A stretch of DNA of 64,000 nucleotides from Naematelia aurantialba (taxonomy: Eukaryota; Basidiomycota; Tremellomycetes; Tremellales; Naemateliaceae): assembly GCA_021527695.1 (NCBI GenBank), contig JAKFAO010000001.1, positions 1,054,001 to 1,118,000 on the forward strand, written 5' to 3'. This document shows positions 37,041 to 48,260 of this stretch, piece by piece. Below the pieces are notes generated by a model. The model saw only the letters and a program-made list of their open reading frames with translations. It was not told the origin of the DNA and did not search any database. The translations under genes and the position numbers were made by a program. Every line of letters starts with the position of its first letter. Positions within the stretch are counted from its first letter, which is position 1.

Positions 37041-40000
37041 ATGGCACCCATCCAGCGTACAGAAACGGGTCTCCAGTACCCAACAATACCGCCCTACGAC
37101 CACGACCCCTATGCCATGGCAGAGTTGCAAGCGCACATGCACAATTCCGACCCCACAAACGAGTACATGTACCAGCTTCCTCCTCGGCATCAAAGCGAGA
37201 ACAATCAGCTCGAGTAAGTATGGTACATGCACAGAGCTAGTGCCTGAGGATGTCGTTCTGGACAATGGTCGTCATCAGCCCTCCCTCCCCCTTCCCGTCG
37301 ACCAGCGACCAAACGGCGCCTTCATCGCCTCATCCAATCACTCCCTTTTGCCGGCCAGCATGAATAGCTACTGATGACTTGTTCAGCCTACAGAAGCTCA
37401 ACGAACGACTTCGCTTTCTCAACCTCACAGGCGCATCGGACGACGCGCTCCCAACCGCGCACCTTGCGCCTGCAGACCAACTCCAATCTGGCTTCCAGTC
37501 TCCCAACCCGGAAGTCCAGTCAAACCACTACTACCGCAAGTTTCCATCCACCAGCCAGATCCTCCCCGAGGACTCCATTAGCATGTATCGGCCCACACGA
37601 CGACCTGCAGAATCAGTGCGTTCCGGACGACAAGGGGGAACAAATGTGGACCCAGCCGACGGTGACGGGATGGCATACCAGCCATCTGAACCCCCTGACA
37701 TGGTCCATGATGGACGGTCGTTTGCTTATACGGCCAAGACGCCGGTTTCTAGCTCTCCGGAGCTCGAGCCCATCACCCCCGGACCACCCACGGGCCTCTA
37801 CAATACTGGCAGCGTGTGAGTTGCTCTCCTCCTTGCTGTCCTGCGCCGTGTGCATTCCGATCATTCTAATCGGTGATAGCCAAGGAGACATGATGGCCAT
37901 GCGAGACCGACTGCTCCGCTCGCAGTCGCAACGACAAGTCCACGAAGGGCGAAAACTCGCTCGGAAGATCGACGAGGCGTCGCAGCTGGCTGCAGCATTT
38001 GCCAAGCTCGAGGCGGCCCAAGACCAAGTCCGGACGCTCCAAGCTACTTTGATTGCTGAACAGGTCGCCCGCCATCAGCTTGAAGACGCGTCAAAATTGG
38101 ACGACAACAACTTCAGGGAGTGTAGAAACGAGTTGTCGACCGCTATAAGAGCGCTCAGAAGGTCTCGGGAGGAGCAGCGCAGGACGGACGAAGAGAGACG
38201 CAAGATTGCGCGGGGCTTCGAGCAAGTCAAAGCACAGTGAGTCTGATGGTCACATCGATGCCTTGATCGACTGACGTGACAGGCTACACCGATATCATGA
38301 AGAACTTCAGATTCGCGAGGCACGGGCAAAAGGAAGAGAAGAAGGTCGTGCAGAGGTGGGATTCGTTTGACCCGAGACCCACATCACTCATTTCCGTAGG
38401 CATGGCAAGAGGCAGAAAGATGGATGGGCCAGTCTCCTCCACTCCCCACCGAACCGATTCAGAGCATCCCCGACGCTGTCTTTCGCCAGACCGCCATGAT
38501 GGGCAGCAATCAACCTATGCCGTCTGTGGTTCCACTGCAGAACGTCCAGGGTCAGGGCGTTCAACGACCGTACCAGTCGCCCGGCCAGCAGACTGTCTCG
38601 CCGCCGACTCAGCAGCAGTACCAAGTACCCCCGCAGGCTTATCAACAAAACTCGATGCCGGAAACACAGTATCCTCCTCAGGCGCAAATGCAGCCAGGCC
38701 CCCAACCTCAAATGCAGGCTGGATCTCAGCCCCAGCCAGGTATTCAACAAATGCTTGATCAATACCACCAACAGCGCTCGGACCCATCGCCAATTCAACA
38801 TCCCACGCCAGGGTCTTTCCTGCCGCAGTATAACCCACAGGCTACTCAGAGGCCAACGCGGCCGCAGCAGACAGAGCCTACGTACAGTCAACCAATGCAG
38901 CGCTCGGGACAACAGCCAATGTATACACAACAGCCCGGGCAGACGAGAGAAGCGCCCGTTCCACAATTCCAAGGTGATATGCCCCGGCCACCTCCCGGCA
39001 GTCTGTCCGTTCCACAACGCTCCTCTGCCTTCCCTCACCAACACCAGCGTGCAGCCACATTAGATCAAACACAGCCCAACGTCTCAGCGTCTACTCATGC
39101 GCCACCATCCTCAAGCTTGAATCTCCCTGAGTTCGAAAGCATGCCCCGACCAACCGCCGCCGATTCGTACTTGGATCGAGTTGAGCATGATTCAAACCTC
39201 AAAGATATACTTGCTGGCGCCCGAAGCAGAACTCTGGATACCTCTGGCTTTCCCAACTCTGTCAAGTCGATCCAGGGAATGCCGAACCAAGTTTCAGAAG
39301 ACAGAGGAACAGTTGACAAGCCACTTCCGAATCCTTTCAGACAGCCGCACCAATCAGGCCTTGGACGCAGTCACTCAACTCGTCCCTCGCGAGCTGGCAC
39401 GATGGCCAGCCAGCCTCCACAGCATAGAGGTCCTCGCCGCATGAGCCTTTCCGATGGCCTGCATGCTCATTCGCATCTTCCGAGCCAAGTACCGGATGGT
39501 GATCGATACCCCGCATTCCCTCATGCGGGTGGTCAGCACTCGAGGAACTCGAGTTATGCGTCGATAGATCCTGCTCGTCTTGCTCTTCCCCCGTGAGCCA
39601 CTTTACATATTGGTCTCGGCGGTGCAGCGGCCGATGCTGACTAGAGGCAGATCCGGAATAGCATCGACGGTCCAATCGCCACACAATCACATCAATTCGG
39701 TACGACAGACGCCTCAATCTCGCTCCACGCGGTCGAGATCCAGGATGGCAGGTGCCCTGAGGAACGAAGAGGAATTGGAACCCGAACTCTCGGCGGTCGA
39801 CGAGGCGGAGGAGGATGCCCGTCTGCCTCCAGCGGACTTCAGGGCGGCACCACAGACACGATCTGACATGCAGCCAGAGGCGTATTCCACCGTGATGGTT
39901 AGTGTTCGCGAACGTTGTATTGAAGTAGACTTGCAACTTGCTGATCCCGGCAGCGGAATGTAACACCGAAACAAGGAAAGCCACCGCAGATCAAGAAAGC

Positions 40001-41174
40001 CCCGTCAATGCCTATGCGCTGGCAGCCAATGGTAAGCACTCGGCCAGCTTTGTGCTGAATTATAGCCTGTCATGCCGACCAGACTGGGCAAGGCGCTGTC
40101 AGAGACTCACTCTCGCCAACCAACCTTTGGTTGGCCACCTGCAAAGTCGGACCCGCAGAACCGTCGCCAGACGTTTGATGCTGGACATTCGCGGAAACTG
40201 TCAGTCCCGCCACAGCTGAGTCAGCCTCAACCGCCGATGGACGATACATTCAACAACGGCAGTGGAGGTGGACCACGCTACTCGGCCTTGGGGCTAGAAG
40301 GTATCGAGTCGATGTCACGTGCTGGAACGACTCGAGCTCCGACGGTGAGCTGTTGAGCCCTGTATCACTGCAGTATGGTTTGATGAGCTCATGCGATTGG
40401 GTAGATCACGGTCCAGCCTCCAGTGCGTTGGCTCACAAGGCTGAAGCATCTCTGAGAGGCGCGAGCTGAGCGACGTGTCGTTGTAGTCTACGAACAACCT
40501 CTCCGTCCCTCACAGCCGCGCCCCACAGTCGACGGCCTACAAATCTAGGCCTCTTGGCTCGCATGCCGATCCGAGTGTTCCGGAAGATAATCCCCTTCCA
40601 ATTGATCCGCGGGACTATCCTCTTCCAGCATCGAAGTCTGCGGCTCCTACCATTTACGCCTCCCCTCCGGAGCCAGAAGCAGAATACCCTCTACCACACA
40701 AGTATCCCCTCCCTCCGTCCAGATCTGTTGCTCCGACAGCGTACACTTTCTCGCCCAAGTCTGTGGCTCCCCGAACCATGCCCAATGATCCCCGCGGGAT
40801 GCATAAGGACACCCGCGACATGCCGCAAGTCAGCATGATCGACTATGCTATCAAAGCTCCTCTCCCGGACTCGAGAGCAACCACCATGCTGGCTGCGACC
40901 GTCATTGTGAGCTGCTATTCCACTTGTCCAGAGCCAGCTGACAAGCACAGAATGAAGCGGATACCGTACATGTTCCCACCCGAGCGAGGCAGGGGACTAC
41001 AAGCTCGCACGGCAAGGCCAGACCTGTCGACCCGCGGCAATACCCCCTCCCGCCTAGTCGAGCTCCCAGCCATCGACCGAGAGCGTCTAGTGAGAATATC
41101 ACATCCACTTAGAGCCTGAGCGATGCTGATACATGTAGCGTATGCAAGGACGGAGGGTACGATCGACGAGGTGA
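37041..41174 (+). CDS. Coiled-coil, Gln/Pro-rich protein, function unknown
   Basis: I do not recognise the family. Seen: start MAPIQRTETGLQYPTIPPYD; a conserved-looking helical patch LQKLNERLRFLNLTGAS; a coiled coil of roughly 160 residues (from GDMMAMRDRLLRSQSQRQ through ARKIDEASQLAAAFAKLEAA to HEELQIREARAKGREEGRAE); then several hundred residues rich in Gln and Pro; then a Ser/Pro tail ending RMQGRRVRSTR. No transmembrane segment. Introns of about 50-70 nt interrupt it (for example after NNQL, after NTGSV, after VKAQ, after GRAE and ahead of the final exon); the final acceptor GTAG at about 41138 gives the stop at 41174. The middle exons 39597-40500 are joined less certainly. Architecture suggests a cytoskeletal or cortical scaffold; that is inference only. 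Confidence 0.68.
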
Positions 41175-41934
41175 CTGAGGAGGAGAGCGGGCGAGAGGGT
41201 GGTGCTGGGAGGCACAGACGTTGAGACGGCTGGTTGATCTCGACAGACTATCGTAAGTAGATCATGCACTGTTCTATTGAATTTAGGTAGGCTGTGCATC
41301 TGCGACCTCGACTTGAGGCGGCACGATGCACTGAGTCAAGTGCCAAATGCCAAAATGCCACTTGATGCCAAGCGAGCATGTCCACTACGACGCGAGGCGG
41401 TCCGTGCGTTTCTGCGTGCTACAATCGCAGAATCAAACCAAGCATTCAGTCTTTCTCCAATTCCAGGTATAGTTGATTTACACGTTATACCCCTCAGCGC
41501 ATCGCCGTACTCCAGGCGAATGCGCGTACTTGCTTTCGAGCAGCTAGCTGTCCTGGATACCCCGAGAATCGTATAATAAGCAGGGACGGTGACAGTGACG
41601 TGGTATTTACCCCGTGGGGAGAGGTTATCAGTCTAGAGGTGGAGGTCGGCGCGTGCCGGCATGAAAGATGAGCCGCGTCGAGTCTTGTGCTTTACTGTGC
41701 TGCGCTATACTCTACTCTCTACTCTACTCTACTCTCTACTCTAGTCTGTCGCGACGAGTGCTTTGGGACGCGGTGCATAGTGTACAGCGGCACATCGCTT
41801 GACGTATCTTGCTGGGGACGTCGTTGTCGTCCACGTCGTCGTTGTCGTCCACGTCGTCGTTGTCGGTGTCGTTGTCGGCCCGCTGAACCCCCAACTCGAA
41901 CCGGCCAGAGAACAAATCACGAGAAGATACGGAA
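41175..41934. other. Gene-to-gene gap, same strand
   Basis: 760 bp separate the coiled-coil gene from the next start. It contains a TCTACTC-type pyrimidine array at about 41705-41745 and a run of GTCGTTGTCGTCCAC repeats at about 41819-41875. Both lie in the probable promoter or 5' UTR of the downstream gene. Confidence 0.5.
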
Positions 41935-44133
41935 ATGGCAGAGGCGGCACTCGTGTCGACCGGGGAGCAATGTCAGAGGGGCAGGGTGGAAGGGTGGTCG
42001 TGGGGCGATTTAGAGGGGATCGATACGGTCAGTCTGCGTCTTGGACCATGGGCGCTGGGTCGTGGGCCATGGGTCATAGGTCATGGGTCATGGAGCGTGG
42101 GTCATGGGTCATGGGGCGGCGGGGATGAGTGCTGCGAGATGATCGTGCTGATGGTGCAGGCGTCTTATTTGGACCAGTACGTTGGCGAGGCGTCCTCGGC
42201 GACCTATAACTCTTTCGTCGCTTCGTCTCCTGACCCCTTCTATGTCTCGGCATCGTCCCCCGACTTCTACGTCGCGTCGTCTCCCGCTTCTGCGCCTATG
42301 ACCGCAGTGCAGACGCCGCGGAGCGACGGCGGTCTCGACCATTCATATATCTCAGAGTTACCCGAGAGTCGAGATACCCCGGAGCCTCGACAGAGTCTGG
42401 ACAGTCCGGGAAGCCTTGAGAGTCCAGGAAGCCTTGAGAGTCCAGGAGGTTTCGAGTATACTTCGTTCACGGACCGGATTTGCGCTCTTTCCAAACAGGC
42501 TGCTGTACAAACGAATCGGGAAGACCGGGTTTCCGCTCCAATCTCATCACTCTCGTCACTCTCACCCCTCTCACCCTCACCCCTCTCATCACTCTCGTCA
42601 CCCTCACCCCTCTCACCCTCACCCCTCTCACCCTCACCCCTCTCATCACTCCCATCACTCCCATCGCTTGAACTTGGGGCAGTCGATCGAAAACCTTTCC
42701 AACTGTACACCCCAGCTTCTCAAATTGGGACTCGCCCGTCTCAACTTGGGCATCATGCACCTTGCGAATCGAGCCCCCAGTATGACACTCCAGTACCATC
42801 GCCGTCTGGGCCCCGCTTTCCCGTCTTTTCTACGCACAGGGCACGAACGCCCGTACAACGGGCCCAACCATCTCGGCCCCGTTGTCTCACCCCAGACTCT
42901 CCCTGTCCATCCAGGCCTGCTCCGGTCACCCCCTGCCCCGCCGAACATGACTCATTGCCCACCTCGCTCCCAGCATCGTACCTCGGACTGGCAACCAGTA
43001 CTTCTCTGTCTACTACCAGCGACGCCTATATCACCGTGCCCAAAGTCCAGATGATGGAATGGACCGACAAGGTGGATACCCTGATTTCGTCATCTGAGAG
43101 GAGGTTTCGAGAGCTGCACGAGGCGATCCTCGACATTCGATCAGAGATGCAACGGTCCCAGGTGCGGCGAGCCGAGATGCAACAGCTGGATATGCGACAA
43201 GCCGAGACGCAACAACCAACTCAACACGGCAGAGACGAGCTCTTCTCGCTCCTTGAGAAAGGACTCAACGAGATCAAGGCTAGCTTGGCGATGGTTTCTT
43301 TGGCTCCAGCTCTGGAGCCTGTCATCCCGCCACGAATTGCTGAGGCGCCTCTCGTTCACTCGGATGGCACAAAGGAGCACTCGGTGCAAGCGCCGATTGT
43401 TCGCTCTGTTTCCAGTCCCCAGCCGCTCGACCACGGCGAAAGCGAGCCTAGTAGCGACAACGAGACACGAGGCGACGAGACACAAGGAGACAATCGCATG
43501 AACGAGCCGACCAGTGACGACGCGTCAATCCGCGCCGAGCCAGGTGGCGACGAGGAAATACCCGCCATGGAGCATCTTCCCCCGGTTGATTGGTCGTTCC
43601 TCAGCGTACCGTTATGCCGTGACGCGGGGGGTATGCCAATCGCCGGCCCCTCAAGAAGCGCTACTGGAGTCGGGCGAGCATCCGACGCGAGCGACGATGC
43701 AGCCGGCGAAAACGAGCTCGAGAGCATGGTCTCGACGTCCCAACTCTCGTCAGGCGTCGAATCACTGCCTTCAAGCTGCCGATCCAGCGTCGAGCCCTCT
43801 GCAAGACCACCGAGACCACCACCTCAGTGGACGCTGCTTCCGATCAGCGACCGCACATTCCGCGCTCGTAAGCGCTCCGTCGACTACGTACATCATCCGA
43901 TGGACAGTGCCTGCAAACGGGCAAAGAAGAATTTTACAATTTCGAAGTGGGAACTAGAGCAGTTGGCCTCGGCCAAGTCTTACTTTTCTGTGGCTATGGC
44001 TGAGAGGGGGTACAACCTGCGCGGACTGGGTGGAAAGCAGATGACACCGGCGTTGTTGCGCTCTAACGGGTTGCGGAACGGCCCACCGGACAAATGGCCC
44101 AAGCGGGCGGTAATACCATCACAGGCAGGATAA
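41935..44133 (+). CDS. Ser/Pro-rich orphan protein, function unknown
   Basis: No family is recognised. The first exon starts MAEAALVSTGEQ and joins, by donor GTCAGT after GID(T) and acceptor GTGCAG, to ASYLDQYVGEASSATYNSF; the intron (about 42028-42159) is packed with CATGGGT repeats. The protein then holds SLESPG repeats, a Ser-Pro-Leu array (42540-42665), and Pro-rich sequence. A helical, probably coiled-coil stretch follows (TDKVDTLISSSERRFRELHE, EMQRSQVRRAEMQQLDMRQA, LEKGLNEIKASLAM), then an acidic stretch. The last 100 residues are more ordered and basic (ACKRAKKNFTISKWELEQLA, SVAMAERGYNLRGLGGKQM). The basic C-terminus could bind nucleic acid, but nothing proves it. The stop is at 44133. 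Confidence 0.6.
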   Translation: MAEAALVSTGEQCQRGRVEGWSWGDLEGIDTVSLRLGPWALGRGPWVIGHGSWSVGHGSWGGGDECCEMIVLMVQASYLDQYVGEASSATYNSFVASSPDPFYVSASSPDFYVASSPASAPMTAVQTPRSDGGLDHSYISELPESRDTPEPRQSLDSPGSLESPGSLESPGGFEYTSFTDRICALSKQAAVQTNREDRVSAPISSLSSLSPLSPSPLSSLSSPSPLSPSPLSPSPLSSLPSLPSLELGAVDRKPFQLYTPASQIGTRPSQLGHHAPCESSPQYDTPVPSPSGPRFPVFSTHRARTPVQRAQPSRPRCLTPDSPCPSRPAPVTPCPAEHDSLPTSLPASYLGLATSTSLSTTSDAYITVPKVQMMEWTDKVDTLISSSERRFRELHEAILDIRSEMQRSQVRRAEMQQLDMRQAETQQPTQHGRDELFSLLEKGLNEIKASLAMVSLAPALEPVIPPRIAEAPLVHSDGTKEHSVQAPIVRSVSSPQPLDHGESEPSSDNETRGDETQGDNRMNEPTSDDASIRAEPGGDEEIPAMEHLPPVDWSFLSVPLCRDAGGMPIAGPSRSATGVGRASDASDDAAGENELESMVSTSQLSSGVESLPSSCRSSVEPSARPPRPPPQWTLLPISDRTFRARKRSVDYVHHPMDSACKRAKKNFTISKWELEQLASAKSYFSVAMAERGYNLRGLGGKQMTPALLRSNGLRNGPPDKWPKRAVIPSQAG

Positions 44134-44638
44134 GCTTAATGGCGTCAGGCGGCGTTCGAATCTGCAAGCAGATATCTTGTAATGTCGCTCTGCAAGGAGA
44201 TATCTTGTGACATCGCTCTGCAAGGAGATATCTTGTGTTGGGAGTGGATGTGCCAGAGTTTATATGCATATGCAAGCCGTGATGGGGCAGCAGAGCGGTT
44301 GATCGTCGACTCTGCGGTAGACACGTCGCCGAGGCGGGAGGGTCGACGCAAGGCCGTCTGGAGGAACGCTGATACTATGCGATTGGTATATCTTGTCATA
44401 TATGGTCACTGTCAGTCAGTGGTACCGCGTCGATGGGTGGCGTCGGTGAGATGGCGCCGACGGGCGTGCGTGCCGATAGCATATCTATAGTGATAGTACG
44501 TTGCATGCTGGTCGTTACTCATAATGGGACGTCGATGCGTCGTGTGGATGTCTCCGTCCTGGCTAACCGCACTACTACTCCAGACTACCCACAGACTATC
44601 ACAGACTACCCACTCCTGGGTAGGAGCGCTGACAACCA
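44134..44638. other. Tail-to-tail intergenic region with tandem repeat
   Basis: 505 bp lie between the stop codons of the Ser/Pro-rich orphan and MID1. It holds the 28-bp array described separately. Nothing else is supported. Confidence 0.55.
44162..44237. repeat. 28-bp tandem repeat, 2.7 copies
   Basis: Units of 28 bp starting CTGCAAGNAGATATCTTGT repeat directly after the orphan gene's stop, with few differences between copies. Location suggests part of a 3' UTR. Confidence 0.92.
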
Positions 44639-46543
44639 CTACCCGTTGCACCATGCCTGGCCCCACCTGTCCGTCGCCGGCGGGCCGGTCGCCGCGCTGC
44701 CGTCTGGGCCGTCGTGGCCGTCGCCTTGGAACGCATAGCTCCAGGCGGCTGTCCTGACGTGTCTGCTGGGACACCTGAAGCCGAGCGTGACGGGGCAGGC
44801 GCGGTCGACGGCGCTGCAGCCCGCCAGACACGGGAGCAGCTCGTCGTAGGCGTAGTCTACGGGCTGGGCCGCGGCGTTCCGCTGCGCGCCTGGTGCTCTG
44901 TGGACGGTGTAGTTGGACACCGCGGGCGACGAGCAGCGCGGCACGGAGACGCGGCACAGCCAGTCGCGGTACGAGGCGACGCAGTCGGCGCAGGACGAGA
45001 CGTGCGAGTACAGGTCGCGCCCGCACGCGCTGGAGAGGAGCGACGTGGAGAACGCCGCCAGCGAGGCCGTGAGCGCAGACTCGAGGGCAGCGGGGAGAGA
45101 CGATACGGGCAGAGACACGTTTCCCGACGTCGTGCCGGTGTTGGTGGTGGTGGAGGAGGTAGTGGAGGAGGAGGTGGTGGTGTTGGGAGGGAGGGCGGCG
45201 GCGTAGGCTATGCCTGGGCAGACCGCGGTGGGAAGCACGAGTGGGCAGGGGAATGTGCTGTCCTTCGTGGCGAACCAGATCGGACCGCTCATGCCTCCGT
45301 GCTGGTCGACCACCCAGGCGGTGTAGTTGGTGTCCGCCGCCAGGTCGCCGACGACCCACATGGTGCGCCAGCCCTCCGCGCCTCCGACGGCGGCCCAGCC
45401 CGTCGTGCCGCTCACGAGCAGGGTGCGCGGACTGGCGATGCCGCCGGTGCTGCTGTTGGCGGCGCGCACGGCGCACAGCGAGTGGTCCAGCCCGTCGGTG
45501 GTGGGCGACGCCGTGGTGGGCACGACGACGAGCGACAGCTCGGCGGCGAGGTTGGACAGGTTGAGCGGCTGCGACGCGAGCGTGGAGAACGGTCCTTGTG
45601 CAGGGAGGACCGGGGGCGGGAGCGTGTAATTCGGGTACGTGGGCTGGTCGTGCGGCGCAGATAGGAGGAGAGGCGAGAACAGCAGCGCAGAGGCGGGCGT
45701 CGTGTCGCCGAGAAGAGGCAAGGACGGTGACAGACTGTACAGCGGGCCTGAGGCGAGCCGTCAGCGCTGGCGCCGTACAGCGAAGCAGACGCTGTTATAA
45801 GTGTAATGCGATGTTATACGATGGAATACGTTGTTATACGATGGAATGCCACGGCAGTGAGACCGAGGCGCTGAGGGACGATGGACGATGGGCGATGACT
45901 CACCTGTATCCGACACCGCGAGCTGCACCACGACGTTCCCCTCCAGCCCGTCGAGGACGCCCGCGTCGACCGTCCCGTCCATGCCCATGCCGAGACCCAG
46001 CAGCATCGTCGCGCCCACGCCGTCGTCGAGCGCCGGTGCGGTCCCCGTCGTCGTGGCTGTCCAATTTGCGAACCCCCGATCCCAGCTCAAGACCCACTCG
46101 GTCGCGCCCTTGTTCCGCCTGTTGACGCCATTCGGGCCGCCCTGCACGCCGCCAGAGTCGGCGTCAGCGACGAGCCGCGCGGCGGACCAGGTCGGCGCGT
46201 CAGAGGCGGAGACGAGCGCGGTCGGGATCGTCGAGGCGTTGGACGCGAGCGAGCAGATGTTGAGGGTGATGTACAGAACGGCGGCGGCGGGGAAGCGGAT
46301 CGCCAGCGCCGGCGAGGACGCGTTGAGCGGCGCGAGCGACGTGGCCGTGGGAAGGGATGCGAGGGAGATGGTGGGCGTGGATGCAGAGGCCGAAGCTGGC
46401 GATGTCGAGGCCGCAGCTGATGTGGACGTCGACGTCGACGTTGATGTCGAGTTGGACACCGTAGCCGTCGAGGCCGACTCGGTCTGTGCCCGGGTGGAGC
46501 TGGCGAGAGCGAGGACGAGTATAGCAAGCTGCCAGAGCAGCAT
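44639..46543 (-). CDS. MID1: Stretch-activated calcium channel regulatory subunit MID1
   Basis: The regulatory subunit that works with the Cch1 pore for calcium entry at the plasma membrane. Seen: an N-terminal signal peptide (MLLWQLAILVLALASSTRA) followed by a Ser/Thr-rich extracellular stretch with many N-x-S/T sites; a middle region FPAAAVLYITLNICS and MWVVGDLAADTNYTAWVVD; then the Cys-rich C-terminal domain typical of the family (CPGIAYAAALPPN, SSCADCVASYRDWLCRVSVP, LPCLAGCSAVDRACPVTLGF). It ends RWGQAWCNG. Two exons: 46543-45904 and 45747-44639 (donor GTGAGT, acceptor CTCAG). The frame extends to 46675, but the signal peptide argues for the ATG at 46543. It has a short divergent region with the next gene. 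Confidence 0.9.
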
Positions 46544-46822
46544 TGTCGCCCTGCAGTGTCCGCTCCGCCTCGAGCTACGAGACGAACCGCGGCACAGCAT
46601 ACCGTGCTTGTCAGACTTGGACTGGCCAGTAGCGGACCCAGTGTTGGACGTGTCGCACACGTCGGACTCGCTCATGCCTTGTCGACCGAGTCAGCGCCTC
46701 GTCATGCCTGTTCTTGCATCGTGTCTCGCCGTAAACGTCGTGCAGTAGCTGTCCACTTGACAAACCATGAAAGGAGAGAGATGGTGACCTCCACTGGACG
46801 TCCACTCAGATACAGCTTGACC
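46544..46822. promoter_or_regulatory. Short bidirectional promoter, MID1 and hydrolase
   Basis: 279 bp separate two start codons facing apart, so regulatory elements are likely shared. No motif is clear. Confidence 0.5.
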
Positions 46823-47875
46823 ATGTCGCTTCCACCACACCTGCATGTATTCATCCCCTCGTCATCATCTACTACATCCCTCGAGGCGCGGCTCTACCTG
46901 CCTGTCCCTCACGATGCAGAGCCACGCCATCTCCCGCTCTCCACATCCACCCGATCCTCCCCTATACCTTCTTCCGCCGTCGCCCGCTCGGCACTGGCCA
47001 GACTGGGTATCAGACGCCTCGTAACGGCTTCACACCCCTGGTCGAGACTTGGGGGCAACATGCTGGATCCGTGAGTGCGCCGGCTCACGCCAGCGAGGAA
47101 GGAACTCGTAACTCATGAGAGCAGGGCGATAGCACACCATCTCCTGTCGGCCGTCTTTGCGCCTCGCCACGCTGGCGGCGGAGGCAGCAGCGGCGGCGAC
47201 GGTAGAGGTCACACGGCGGTGCTGACGTTCAATACTCGTGGTGTAGGGAAGAGTGGCAAGGCCTCTTGGTTCGATCTCGGGCTCAAGACAGATGCAGCAG
47301 ACTTTGCCGCGGTCGAGCAGTGGGGTATGGACATGCTGGGAGGGGTGCAGGTCTGGCGCTTCGTAAGTCCCTCGCTGGTTGTACCGGCCCACGGCCTGGA
47401 CATGCAGCCGCACAAGTAAAGAGAGGAGGTCCAGCAGCGCTGCCCCCGACGACTGATATGGACTGACGGGTCGCAGGGCTATTCGTGGGGATCAATGGCA
47501 GCGTTGACTGCGCCGAGTCCCTCCCCCTCCTCCCCCTCCTCGACGCCTTCGCAGCTCCCAACACAAGCTATGACGCCGACTCTGCTGCTCTCCCCGCCGT
47601 TGACGATATTCCGCGGCCTATCGCTACTGTCCTCGAGGTCGTTCGCAGCGGCTCTGACGGCCGTGCAAGGCCAAGCAGCCAAAGGAGGAAGCGTATGGGT
47701 CGTCTTTGGGACAGCAGACGAGTTCACCTCGGCCTCGTCTTACAGAGCACTGCAGCAGGATGCAGGGGAGCAAGGGCTGGTGGTGAGGGAGATGGAGGGT
47801 GCCGGGCACTTTTGGAGGGGCGAAGACGGGGACCGGATGGAGAGCGTGTTGCGTGAATGGCTGGGTGGGCACTAG
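46823..47875 (+). CDS. Alpha/beta hydrolase
   Basis: A small serine hydrolase, substrate unknown. Seen: an N-terminal beta strand region (SLEARLYLPVPHDAEP), the oxyanion-strand segment AVLTFNTRGVGKSGKASW, the nucleophile elbow GYSWGSMA (Gly-x-Ser-x-Gly), a probable acid in VWVVFGTADEFTS, and the catalytic His in MEGAGHFWRG. It ends LREWLGGH. Three exons: the first ends about 47070 (donor GTGAGT, acceptor GAGCAG near 47124), the second about 47361 (donor GTAAGT, acceptor CGCAG near 47477). The region between SKAS and GYSWG lacks the usual extended lid, so the protein is compact at about 290 residues. No signal peptide is seen, so it is probably cytosolic. Confidence 0.82.
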
Positions 47876-48260
47876 CTATCGGCGTCTATGGTCTGCCAGA
47901 GGACACTAGCCTGTCAGCGCCTAGCGTCTGCTACCCAGCCGCCAGCTGTGTTCTCTATGCATACACAGGTCGAGCCGAGACTGCGATGTTAGAGCAGAAA
48001 CTCGTCGTGGAATGCCAAACCCAGCGTACTCGTTCAGAATATTTCGTCTTTTCTCTCTTTGTCCTCGTCTGCATCGTTCTTTGCATCGTTCGTCTCCATT
48101 TTGCTCCAAGCGTCTTTGTATCTTGTCGACGAGCACTGCAGGGGGACGCCGTCGACTCGGCCCAGCACTGCAGACGCATATCGTTGTGCTCTTTGAATCT
48201 CTCCATGTCATCACGGCGTTAGGTCGCACGACCACGACCACAGACCACAGACCACTCGAC
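47876..48260. other. Gap between hydrolase and OCT1
   Basis: 385 bp on the same strand. It should hold the hydrolase 3' UTR and the OCT1 promoter. A frame upstream of the OCT1 start runs through it in phase, but the ATG-ATG at 48261 heads a good mitochondrial presequence. Confidence 0.55.

Noticed and set aside
44140..44180. GTTCGAATC resembling a tRNA T-loop/B box
   Set aside because: No matching acceptor stem, D arm or anticodon arm could be drawn around it.
44412..45476. 354-residue minus-strand frame inside the MID1 gene
   Set aside because: It is a shadow frame; Arg/His-rich composition and overlap with conserved MID1 exons argue against it.
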